Source: Candidatus Eiseniibacteriota bacterium
GTDB taxonomy: Bacteria; JAFGKV01
Direction: 5' to 3'
Assembly (NCBI GenBank): GCA_025453925.1
Contig: JALOPK010000018.1
Location: 1 to 20,088 of the forward strand
Length of the DNA: 20,088 bases
Shown: in pieces, positions 7,532 to 14,367 of the stretch
Layout: every line of letters begins with the position of its first letter
Position numbering within the stretch: position 1 is the first letter of the stretch
Notes under the pieces: model-generated
Databases searched by the model: none
Seen by the model: only the letters and a program-made list of their open reading frames with translations
What the model was told of the DNA's origin: nothing
Translations under genes and position numbers: made by a program

Positions 7532-8686
7532 ATGTCGCTCACACAGGTTCTTCACCATCAAGCGCTCCTCCAGGATTCGATCCGCATGACCGCCTACCAT
7601 CGGGCGATCTCCGAGGTGGTGCGTCCCGGAGATATCGTCATCGACATCGGAACGGGAAGCGGCATCCTCTCATTTCTGGCCGCGAAGGCCGGTGCCCGCA
7701 GGGTGTATGCCATCGAACACGGTGACATCATCAACGCCGCGCGGAAACTGGCGGAGGTGAATGGGCTTGGGTCTCAGATCGTCTTCGTGCACAGCCACTC
7801 GGCGGCCGCGGAGATTCCCGAAACCGCCGACGTGGTGCTTTCGGAGATACTCGGCCACTTCGGAATCGAGGAAGACGCGCTGGCCGTTTCCGGGTGCGCC
7901 CGGGAGAAGTGGTTGCGCCCGGGTGGTACGATGCTGCCGGCATGGCTGGCAATCAATCTGGTGCCGGTGGCCTGCCCCTCGGTGTGGGAGGCAATCATCG
8001 GCTTCTGGCAACGGGGCCTCCATGGCGTTGACTTCTCAGCCCTGGCGCGACTCGCGCATCAGACGCCCCACCTCCACGACTGCACAAGTGCGGTTGGCGT
8101 GGCCCCCCCCCAGACGGTCGCTCGCTATGACTTCGCTTCCGTCGAGAACCCACCCGCGGTTCTTGACTACTCCGCCGAGTTCATGGTGTGCCGGTCGGGC
8201 ACGCTGCACGGCCTCGTGGGCTACTTCGAGGCAGGGCTGTCACCCGGTGTGAACATCAGCACCGGTCCTCATGCTCCGTTGACACACTGGAAGCAGATGT
8301 TCTTTCCAGGAGAGGTTCCGGTCCCGGTGGAGCCGGGCGACCGGATCATGTGCCGTCTCAAGCGGGGGCAGGGCGGCGTGCGGTTCTGGTTTTGGTCGGT
8401 TGTGGTCACGCGTGGAACGAAGCGCCTCGGGCAGACAATCCAGTTCGCCCCTGCCATGGAGATCTCCCCGCGCATGGTCCAGGTGACCGAGTCTGGCTAC
8501 GTGCCGCGCCTCAGTCAGGCCGGCGAGGCGAGACGCCGGCTGTTCGAGCTCAGCGACGGGCGTCGCACCCTGGGCGAGATCAGCGCCCTCCTGTATGCCG
8601 AGTACCCCACCCTGTTCTCCGACATGGCCGATGCGAGGCTTCAGGCCGCCAGTTGGCTGTGGCGGCTTCTGGCGAAGACCCCCTGA
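7532..8686 (+). CDS. PRMT-type methyltransferase with C-terminal PqqD-like domain
   Basis: A 384-residue SAM-dependent methyltransferase of the protein arginine methyltransferase fold. Visible elements in order are: the pre-motif helix LLQDSIRMTAYHRAI (like the PRMT MLxDxxRxxxY segment), motif I DIGTGSG (38-44), acidic Glu62 for the ribose, the double-E loop SEILGHFGIEE with Glu105 and Glu114 nine residues apart as in PRMT1, and the THW loop at 251-253 (LTHWKQMFFP). Residues about 315-381 form an extra domain, LFELSDGRRTLGEISALLYAEYP then SWLWRLLAK, which matches the helical part of PqqD/RRE leader-binding domains. The substrate may therefore be a leader peptide-bearing RiPP, probably the CxxG peptide at 12783. 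The start at 7532 has GGAGG five bases upstream; an ATG at 7520 is the alternative. Confidence 0.85.
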   Translation: MSLTQVLHHQALLQDSIRMTAYHRAISEVVRPGDIVIDIGTGSGILSFLAAKAGARRVYAIEHGDIINAARKLAEVNGLGSQIVFVHSHSAAAEIPETADVVLSEILGHFGIEEDALAVSGCAREKWLRPGGTMLPAWLAINLVPVACPSVWEAIIGFWQRGLHGVDFSALARLAHQTPHLHDCTSAVGVAPPQTVARYDFASVENPPAVLDYSAEFMVCRSGTLHGLVGYFEAGLSPGVNISTGPHAPLTHWKQMFFPGEVPVPVEPGDRIMCRLKRGQGGVRFWFWSVVVTRGTKRLGQTIQFAPAMEISPRMVQVTESGYVPRLSQAGEARRRLFELSDGRRTLGEISALLYAEYPTLFSDMADARLQAASWLWRLLAKTP

Positions 8687-8710
8687 GTTCGGATCGAGAC
8701 TGCCGGGTTC

Positions 8711-9943
8711 TTAGGGGCGGGCGGGGCGCTGGTCCTTCGAATCTTCGAAACGGGTGACGTCGCGGACTCGGCGAACCGCCCGCACGACCGCACGCATGGT
8801 CATAAGGAAGAGCTTCAGTGTGACGCGCACCACGCGAATGCCCCGGTAGAGAAACGCCGTTCGGACTGGCAGGTCCACCAAAGCAATGTCGCGGGGACCG
8901 GGGCTGAAAGGCAGCGAGGTGAAGAAATGCACGTGGGCGGGCAGTGAGTCCAACGCACCCAGCAGGCGAAGGTCGCGCCGCACGATCCCCGGGATCTCAC
9001 ACTCCGGCCGCAGGATCTCGTCTCGGGCGGCAGCGATCCGGCGAGCGACAGGGGTGATCCCGCGGCTCGCCCGTAGGAGCTGTTCAGGGATCGCTGCGTC
9101 AAGAAGCTCGTGGGCCAGCCCGACTCCGATCAACACCATGCGAGACTTCCCGGCCTTGACGGCGTGTTCCATGACCAGATGCCAGTCATCCGGGGAGAGC
9201 TCCCGCGCCGCTGCCGAGATGTCCGCGATTCTGAACACCGCCCGCCATGAGTCAACGGCGGCTCGCGCGCAGAAATAGAGAAGGAGATCCGGGGGGCCAA
9301 GCGTCTCGAACCGGTAGCCGGCGAGGTTGGCGGACACCGCCCGATCCCACATCCCGCGCTCATCAGGCAAGAGCTGGAGCTGATCCGCCAGAAGCCGCCA
9401 GTGAAGGTCGACATGGAAGGATCCGCCTTCTGAGCCGAACACCCACGCGTTCCGGTAGCGGCGGAGAGCGGCGAGCTGTCGCGGCGAGAGCGGCGGCAGG
9501 GGGGTCAGGCCGCGGTCCTGCAGCGTGCGCCCTGCACGGGAGAAGTCCCGTTCGGGCACCAGGATATCCAGATCGGTTGACTGGCGCAGACCGAGGTCGC
9601 CATACGCCATGTGTGCGGTGAGGGGGCCCTTGAACGTGATCGCCCGAATCCCGGCTTCCCGCAACGAATGGGTCAATCTGACCAGCGCCACGAGCACCGC
9701 GAGGTTGCGGGAGGCCGTGTCCCGGTAGGATGCCGCAAGATGATCGAGAACAGACGGGGGCACCGCGCCGGCATGCGGGCTGAGATGCCGGTGGAGAAAC
9801 GGTTTCATTCGGTGCGGGCTGGCGAGGCGGACCACAAGCTCCCAGTCGATGGGCTCCTGGAGTGCACGTCCGACCAAATGGGACGCGGCGGTGTTCCCGG
9901 CTTCCCGGGCGCAGGCGAGTATCAGTCTGGCCTCGTGCGTCAT
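8711..9943 (-). CDS. PF14907-type nucleotidyltransferase family protein
   Basis: A 410-residue protein of the nucleotidyltransferase group that often occurs in lasso peptide and other RiPP clusters beside PqqD-like and HprK-like proteins. Key features are an N-terminal helical part with PIDWELVVRLASPHRMKPFLHRHL, FKGPLTAHMAYGD at 104-116, the metal-binding strand QSTDLDILVPE with Asp124 and Asp126, and HVDLHW at 177-182. The target of nucleotidyl transfer is unknown. It converges with the methyltransferase gene (24 bp between stops) and diverges from the PqqD-like gene, sharing a 268-bp upstream region. The frame stays open upstream to 10363, but that extension runs antisense through the PqqD-like gene and is rejected. 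The ATG at 9943 gives the family-like N terminus despite lacking a clear ribosome site. Confidence 0.8.
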   Translation of the reverse strand: MTHEARLILACAREAGNTAASHLVGRALQEPIDWELVVRLASPHRMKPFLHRHLSPHAGAVPPSVLDHLAASYRDTASRNLAVLVALVRLTHSLREAGIRAITFKGPLTAHMAYGDLGLRQSTDLDILVPERDFSRAGRTLQDRGLTPLPPLSPRQLAALRRYRNAWVFGSEGGSFHVDLHWRLLADQLQLLPDERGMWDRAVSANLAGYRFETLGPPDLLLYFCARAAVDSWRAVFRIADISAAARELSPDDWHLVMEHAVKAGKSRMVLIGVGLAHELLDAAIPEQLLRASRGITPVARRIAAARDEILRPECEIPGIVRRDLRLLGALDSLPAHVHFFTSLPFSPGPRDIALVDLPVRTAFLYRGIRVVRVTLKLFLMTMRAVVRAVRRVRDVTRFEDSKDQRPARP

Positions 9944-10129
9944 ATCGGATCGCGATCTGCGGGCCCACGCCACGCGTGGAACTCGTGTCGGGGTTGCGGA
10001 CGCTGTCGATGGGGGCAGGCGGGAATCCCGCCATGCTCGGGCCCGGGAGCGAATCGGGTCGTTCCCGGCCAACATCGCGCCACAGGCCGCTGAGGTCAAA
10101 TCGAGAAGTGGAGTGAGAACGCCTACTGC

Positions 10130-10158
10130 TTGCAGAATGACCGCCACGGGCCTACATT
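10130..10158 (+). promoter_or_regulatory. Candidate promoter of the PqqD-radical SAM operon
   Basis: TTGCAG (10130-10135) and TACATT (10153-10158) are separated by 17 bases, the sigma-70 optimum, and lie about 54 bases before the PqqD-like start codon. Each box matches its consensus only partly. The position in the divergent gap is what makes it credible. Confidence 0.35.
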
Positions 10159-10211
10159 TGTGGGCTGTCTCCACTGACACTGACACCGCCACTCCGAATA
10201 CCGAGGGAATC

Positions 10212-10514
10212 ATGGGAATCGACGTTACACCCGCAACTGTCCTCCGTCGCAATCCTGACGTTGTGCTTCGCGAGGAAGACACGGACGGGGCTCTGTTGTT
10301 CAACCCCGACACCAACCAGATCCGCGTCCTCAACGCCACGGGCCTGTTCGTCTGGAAGTTCATGGATGGAACACGAGATCTGGGGGCGGTGGTTGCTTCG
10401 TTCCGTGAGTCCTTCGAGGAGGTTCCCCAAGAGGTGGAGGCCCACGCCTTGGCATTCGCCGGCGAGATGGCCGCGGCCGGATTCCTCCATCCGACCGACT
10501 CTCCCCAGGCGTGA
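10212..10514 (+). CDS. Stand-alone PqqD-like RiPP leader-binding protein (ScmD-like)
   Basis: A 100-residue protein of the PqqD family, which binds RiPP leader peptides and delivers them to radical SAM enzymes. The pattern is canonical: a beta-strand segment VVLREEDTDGALLFNPDTNQIRVLN, then ATGLFVWKFMDGTRDLGAVVASF (the winged-helix region with the DGTRDL turn), then a final helix ending EMAAAGFLHP. It is the first gene of the plus-strand cassette and ends 15 bp before the first radical SAM gene. In the SynChlorMet cassette the PqqD-related protein occupies the same position relative to ScmE and ScmF. The ATG at 10212 is preceded by GAGGGA. The naming as ScmD is from memory of the family set and needs an HMM check; the PqqD-like call itself is secure. 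Confidence 0.87.
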   Translation: MGIDVTPATVLRRNPDVVLREEDTDGALLFNPDTNQIRVLNATGLFVWKFMDGTRDLGAVVASFRESFEEVPQEVEAHALAFAGEMAAAGFLHPTDSPQA

Positions 10515-10529
10515 CAAGAGCGTAGCGAA

Positions 10530-11636
10530 GTGGGCCTTCAGAAGTTCCCCCAAGAGTGCAATATTGCCATCACCGGCCGATGCAATCTTCGATGCCACTA
10601 CTGTTTCTACGCCAATGAGATGACGGCCCTGGCCGATCTGCCGACCGCCGTCTGGCTCTCCTTCTTCGAGGAGCTTGGGCGGCTCGGTATGATGAGAGTC
10701 TGCGTGGCCGGCGGGGAACCATTCGTCCGTCCCGACCTTTTCGAGTTGATTGACGGCCTGATAGCGAACCGCATGCGCTACAGCGTGCTCAGCAACGGGA
10801 CTCTCATTGATGAGAACATGCTCGCGAAGTTCGAGGTCGGCAAGAGGCGCCTTCGCCTCGACTACATCCAGATCTCCATCGACGGTTCGTGCGCAGAGAT
10901 TCACGACAAGAGCAGGCCGGGCAGCTTCGAGAAAGCGATCAGGGGACTGCGGCTTCTCATGGAGCACCGATTCCCAATGGCCGTCCGTATCACGATCAAC
11001 CGGCACAACCTGCACGATCTGGAGAATACTGCCAAGCTGCTCCTTGAGGACATCGGCGTCCCCTCGGTGGGGACCAATGATGCGATGCCCATCGGATCGG
11101 GATGCCCCAATGAGCCGGAAGTCGCCCTCACGCCGCGTGAGTACCTGGTCGCCATGAAGACAATGGAACGGCTGCGAACCCGGTATCCCGGCAGGCTGAC
11201 GGCGACCGCGGGACCCCAGGCGAGGCTGAAGATGCAGGCGGAGATGGAGGAAGCCAAGCGAACCGGGGTGAAGACCACCCGCTGGGGCATGGGATACCTC
11301 ACGGCGTGCGGCTGCATCTTCAACAAGCTCGATTTTCTCCACGACGGGACCATTGTGCCGTGCAACATGCTTCCCGATCTCAAACTCGGGAACATCACCA
11401 CGGACTCGCTTGAGGAGATCTGGCGCGACCATCCTACACTGCGCGCGCTACGGGAGCGTCGGTTCATTGCCATGCGTGATGTCCCCGGATGCGGGGATTG
11501 TGAGTGGAACGAGTACTGCAACGGGAGCTGCCCCGGCCTGGCGCACCAGATGCTGGGCGACTTCAACCTACCCAACCCCCGTGACTGTTACCGTCGTTTC
11601 CTCGAAGACACCAAGGAGACGGAATGTCCTGCCTGA
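10530..11636 (+). CDS. Radical SAM/SPASM peptide-modifying enzyme, ScmE-like
   Basis: A 368-residue radical SAM enzyme. The SAM-cluster motif CNLRCHYC (Cys18, Cys22, Cys25) is CX3CX2C, and GGEP at 61-64 contacts SAM. The C-terminal SPASM domain has CGDC-EWNEY-CNGSC, an exact CX2CX5CX3C at 321-334, plus Cys353 and upstream Cys residues in TACGCIF and VPCNML, enough for two auxiliary iron-sulfur clusters. Segments such as MMRVCVAGGEPFVR, MRYSVLSNGTLI, LDYIQISIDGS and the GYLTACG region closely follow what I recall of ScmE of the SynChlorMet cassette. SPASM enzymes commonly modify RiPP precursors, for example by forming thioether or carbon-carbon bonds. The GTG start at 10530 gives a natural N terminus with a weak ribosome site, suggesting coupling to the PqqD-like gene. 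Confidence 0.9.
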   Translation: MGLQKFPQECNIAITGRCNLRCHYCFYANEMTALADLPTAVWLSFFEELGRLGMMRVCVAGGEPFVRPDLFELIDGLIANRMRYSVLSNGTLIDENMLAKFEVGKRRLRLDYIQISIDGSCAEIHDKSRPGSFEKAIRGLRLLMEHRFPMAVRITINRHNLHDLENTAKLLLEDIGVPSVGTNDAMPIGSGCPNEPEVALTPREYLVAMKTMERLRTRYPGRLTATAGPQARLKMQAEMEEAKRTGVKTTRWGMGYLTACGCIFNKLDFLHDGTIVPCNMLPDLKLGNITTDSLEEIWRDHPTLRALRERRFIAMRDVPGCGDCEWNEYCNGSCPGLAHQMLGDFNLPNPRDCYRRFLEDTKETECPA

Positions 11637-12769
11637 CCGAGAAACAAGAACCGGTCGCACCGACCGACCCTGCCGCGCCGCTGGACCTCCCTCCGGGAGT
11701 GCCGCCGCTCACGTCGCTTTACCTTTATGTCTCCGGTGGCTGCAACCTGGCATGCCAGCACTGCTGGATCACGCCCTCCTTCGATCCATCGGGGGCGAGC
11801 GCGCAGCACGTGAAGCTGGAACATGTCGCCAAGGCCATCCGGGAGGGCTTCCCCATCGGCCTGCGGACGATCAAGCTGACCGGCGGTGAGCCGATGCTCC
11901 ATCCCCGTTTCCGGGAGTTGGTGCAAATGATCGCCGAAGCCAGGATCGGCATGTCCATGGAGACCAATGGAACCCTCATCGACCGCGACCTCGCCCGCTT
12001 CCTCAAGGAACACCGGTTCGCGCAGATCTCCATCAGCGTAGACGGGCCAACCGCCGAGGTTCACGACTCGCTTCGCGGAGTCCCCGGGGCATACGCGCGG
12101 GCGATCGCTGGGATCGGGCATCTGGTAGAGGAAGGCATGCACCCACAGATGATCTGCACCTTGCACGACGGCAATGTCGCGCATGTCGATGCGGTCATCG
12201 AACAGGCTGAGAGGCTGGGCTGCAACTCCGTGAAGTTCAACCACGTGCAGGTGGTCGGGAGGGGAGACCTCTTCGCCAAGAAACACGGGCTGACCGTCGA
12301 GGGCTTGCTCGAGGTGTACCGGCACATCGACAAGCAGGTCAGGCCCACGTCCAAGATCCCGGTATACCTGGACATCCCGGTGGCATTCCATTCGATCCGT
12401 CAGCTCAGCAAGGCTCCGGGAGGGAGATGCGGCATTCTCACCATCCTCGGCATGCTCTCCGGCGGGGACCTCGCCCTGTGCGGCATCGGCGTCAACGTCC
12501 CTGAGCTTGTGTACGGGCACATCGAGACCGACAACTTGAGGGATGTGTGGTGTTTCAGCCCGGGTCTGATCGAGCTCCGAGACCTGATTCCGGCCAAGTT
12601 CGACGGCATCTGCGGCAACTGCGTGCTGCGCGACACCTGCCTGGGGTCCTGCGTGGCCAACAACTTCTATGTTGCGGGGCGGCTGAACGCCTCGTACATT
12701 TTCTGCGATACTGCGAATACTCTCGGTCTGTTTCCCGCGTCTCGTATGCGGGTTGGCTCCTTAGCCTGA
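11624..12769 (+). CDS. Radical SAM/SPASM peptide-modifying enzyme, ScmF-like
   Basis: A 381-residue radical SAM enzyme overlapping the previous gene by 13 bases. The N terminus PLTSLYLYVSGGCNLACQHCW carries the CX3CX2C motif at Cys40, Cys44 and Cys47, followed by IKLTGGEPMLHPRF and SISVDGPTAEVHDSLRG. The C terminus has GRCGILTILGML, LALCGIGVNVPELVYGH and the SPASM signature CGNC-VLRDT-CLGSC (CX2CX5CX3C at 330-343) with a final Cys361. These segments match the ScmF family of the SynChlorMet cassette as I recall it, especially CGIGxxVPELVxGH and the ending GLFPxxR. The ATG at 11624 has AAGGAG six bases upstream. With ScmE, the likely substrate is the CxxG peptide encoded 13 bp downstream. Paired radical SAM enzymes may carry out sequential modifications or form a complex; this is inference. 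Confidence 0.92.
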   Translation: MSCLTEKQEPVAPTDPAAPLDLPPGVPPLTSLYLYVSGGCNLACQHCWITPSFDPSGASAQHVKLEHVAKAIREGFPIGLRTIKLTGGEPMLHPRFRELVQMIAEARIGMSMETNGTLIDRDLARFLKEHRFAQISISVDGPTAEVHDSLRGVPGAYARAIAGIGHLVEEGMHPQMICTLHDGNVAHVDAVIEQAERLGCNSVKFNHVQVVGRGDLFAKKHGLTVEGLLEVYRHIDKQVRPTSKIPVYLDIPVAFHSIRQLSKAPGGRCGILTILGMLSGGDLALCGIGVNVPELVYGHIETDNLRDVWCFSPGLIELRDLIPAKFDGICGNCVLRDTCLGSCVANNFYVAGRLNASYIFCDTANTLGLFPASRMRVGSLA

Positions 12770-12770
12770 T

Positions 12771-12778
12771 AGGGAGGA
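12771..12778 (+). promoter_or_regulatory. Strong ribosome binding site of the CxxG peptide gene
   Basis: AGGGAGGA lies four bases before the ATG at 12783 and is the strongest Shine-Dalgarno sequence in the cassette. It fixes the peptide's start and implies high translation, as expected for a RiPP substrate made in excess of its enzymes. Confidence 0.75.
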
Positions 12779-12782
12779 AACC

Positions 12783-13058
12783 ATGGTAAAACGCGTAAGG
12801 CCTGTCTACGAGCCTCCCCGCGCGAGGGACCTGTCGGGCCTCGGAGTCGTCGGCCAATTGCCATTGGGCGAGTGCATCAACGGGGCCTACCCCTACACCA
12901 ATTGCCTCGCCGGCCCGGGGTTTTTCAGCCCGTGCACCGTCGGAGCGACAGCCGATACATCTTCTTGTGTCGGCGGCACGTTCCACAACCAACCGACCTG
13001 TGCTCAGGGCCGCAGCGCAGTGACGATCTGCCTCTCCGGCCAACAACAGAACTTCTAG
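12783..13058 (+). CDS. Putative RiPP precursor peptide with six periodic C-x-x-G motifs
   Basis: A 91-residue peptide with no signal peptide. Residues 1-30 look like a leader: basic and Pro-rich at first (VKRVRPVYEPPRARD), then LSGLGVVGQLPLG. Residues 31-91 are the probable core, with exactly six Cys at 31, 41, 51, 62, 73 and 83, spaced 10, 10, 11, 11 and 10. Each is followed by Gly at +3: CING, CLAG, CTVG, CVGG, CAQG and CLSG. The spacers are rich in Ala, Thr, Ser, Pro and Asn and carry few charges. It lies between two SPASM radical SAM genes and a HprK-like gene with an ideal ribosome site, which is the expected place for their substrate. A metal-binding or ferredoxin role is unlikely because the Cys are not in CxxC groups. 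Whether it belongs to a named Scm family (ScmA or ScmB) I cannot say. Confidence 0.8.
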   Translation: MVKRVRPVYEPPRARDLSGLGVVGQLPLGECINGAYPYTNCLAGPGFFSPCTVGATADTSSCVGGTFHNQPTCAQGRSAVTICLSGQQQNF

Positions 13059-13071
13059 CGAGCCGTTCTCC

Positions 13072-13108
13072 GAGAGAGGCGCCACCCTCTGCGTGCGGCT
13101 TCTCTCTC
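13072..13108 (+). other. Hairpin 13 bases after the peptide gene (possible attenuator or partial terminator)
   Basis: GAGAGAG (13072-13078) pairs with CTCTCTC (13102-13108). The stem continues through a G-U pair, one mismatch and three G-C pairs, leaving a 13-base loop. No U-run follows. Its location directly after the precursor stop suggests a 3'-end stabiliser or partial terminator that raises peptide mRNA over the downstream HprK-like gene. This is an inference from structure and position. Confidence 0.4.
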
Positions 13109-13325
13109 TACAACTGTGCAATCTCGAGCTTCCTTCCTCGGGCAGCCTGGCGCATTCCCGCGAGGGTTCTGCGCCTTCTCTCTGTCGTGGTCGTGTGGTC
13201 GTAGAGGAATCGCCTGGCCGGTCATCGAGATCGCCCAGGTGTGCGTCTCGAAGCGAGTATCCCTTTAGGGACAGGTGTCGCCACTCCCTGGGAAGCGTTG
13301 TTGTCACACACGCCGGAGCGGGCCA

Positions 13326-14249
13326 GTGGACCATGAATACCGTCATCGCATTGGCCACCTTCTCTTCAGCACGTCCACGGATGCCCCCATCCCCCACTTG
13401 CTGGAGTGGCCCTATTCGGCATTTGAAGCGCCAACCCCGTCCGCTCCGGATGTAAGGAATCGCATCCGGAGAATGCCGGGTCCCCTCAGCGGCGCTCGGC
13501 TGTCGCTCGAAGAACGAAAGACAATCCAGCGATGCCCCCACTTCGTTCCGCGTTGGGCGAACCATCCGGTTCTCGCGACATCACCGGTGAAGGAAGTCAT
13601 CGAGGAATGCCTCCTGGCTCCCGAGTCTGTGTTCATTGAGATGGCCTGGAACCGGATCGTCATCAGGAACTTCCGGCTCAAGATCTGCGACCTGTTCTAC
13701 CCGCCTGATGGGCGAGAGCCACTCGCGGATCCATTGTTCGTTGCCGGATATCGAAACATGATAGGCAGCTTTCTCAGCGGGTTCAGCCGTGCTCTCGTGC
13801 ATGCGGCGGGCGTGGCACTCGATTCCCGAGCGGCCGTGTTCCTCGGTCCTGACGATGCGGGGAAGACGACTGTCGCTCGGTCTGCAACACTCCGCCCCGT
13901 GCTGAGCGATGACCACCTTCTGATCACGCATGATGGAGGGCAGTCAATGGCTCATGCGACCCCGTTCGGCAACTTGACCGCTGGACCCAACTCGGCGCGC
14001 GTCGGAGCCTTCTTCGTCCTGGAGAAATCATCAGCGTTCGAGATCGAACCGATGCGCCAGGCCGAGTTCTTCGAGTTCCTCTGGGAACAAGCGGGGCATA
14101 CGAAGTACACTTTGCCCCGGGAAGACGCGGTTGCCCATCTGGATCTCCTGCGGGCCATCAGCCGATCGGCTCCCGTGTTCCGCATGCGATTCGAGAGGAA
14201 CTTCATCAACTGGGATGCCATCGATTCGGCAATGTTGAAGGGGGCCTGA
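13326..14249 (+). CDS. HprK-like P-loop protein, ScmC-like
   Basis: A 307-residue protein related to the C-terminal catalytic domain of HPr kinase/phosphorylase. SRALVHAAGVALDSRAAVFLG (about 154-174) is the strand and turn before the P-loop GPDDAGKT (174-181). LSDDHLLI with Asp195-Asp196 and PFGNL follow at the positions seen in HprK-related RiPP-cluster proteins. Such proteins accompany PqqD-like proteins and nucleotidyltransferases in lasso peptide clusters, and ScmC in the SynChlorMet cassette is a HprK-like member as I recall it. It may phosphorylate the peptide or act as an ATP-driven helper. The GTG at 13326 is chosen because GGAG lies seven bases upstream and the protein then begins naturally with VDHEYRHRIGHLLFST. 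A GTG at 13275 is possible. It lies 267 bp after the peptide gene. Confidence 0.82.
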   Translation: MDHEYRHRIGHLLFSTSTDAPIPHLLEWPYSAFEAPTPSAPDVRNRIRRMPGPLSGARLSLEERKTIQRCPHFVPRWANHPVLATSPVKEVIEECLLAPESVFIEMAWNRIVIRNFRLKICDLFYPPDGREPLADPLFVAGYRNMIGSFLSGFSRALVHAAGVALDSRAAVFLGPDDAGKTTVARSATLRPVLSDDHLLITHDGGQSMAHATPFGNLTAGPNSARVGAFFVLEKSSAFEIEPMRQAEFFEFLWEQAGHTKYTLPREDAVAHLDLLRAISRSAPVFRMRFERNFINWDAIDSAMLKGA

Positions 14250-14367
14250 CCTTGAGGTGCCCCTGGCGTGGAGGCTGCATGCCGGGAGCCCCATGCGCAC
14301 TTTTGCTTTCCCGGCACGTCTCTGGTCCGGGACAGGCGTCACCCCGCAGAGGGGTGCGGAGCCTCAG

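Noticed and set aside
9944-10363. Upstream extension of the nucleotidyltransferase reading frame by 140 codons
   Set aside because: It runs antisense through the PqqD-like gene and has low-complexity sequence with no domain. The family-like N terminus begins at 9943.
10152-11432. Minus-strand open frame of 426 codons opposite the ScmE-like gene
   Set aside because: Antisense to a radical SAM gene with complete cysteine motifs; no domain in the translation.
12783-13058. CxxG protein as a ferredoxin or zinc-ribbon protein
   Set aside because: Single Cys every 10-11 residues with no CxxC pairs and no His ligand groups does not fit a compact metal site.
13093-13455. Cys-containing plus-strand frame of 120 codons between the peptide and HprK-like genes, considered as a second precursor
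   Set aside because: No CxxG rhythm, no ribosome site, and it overlaps the start of the HprK-like gene in another frame.
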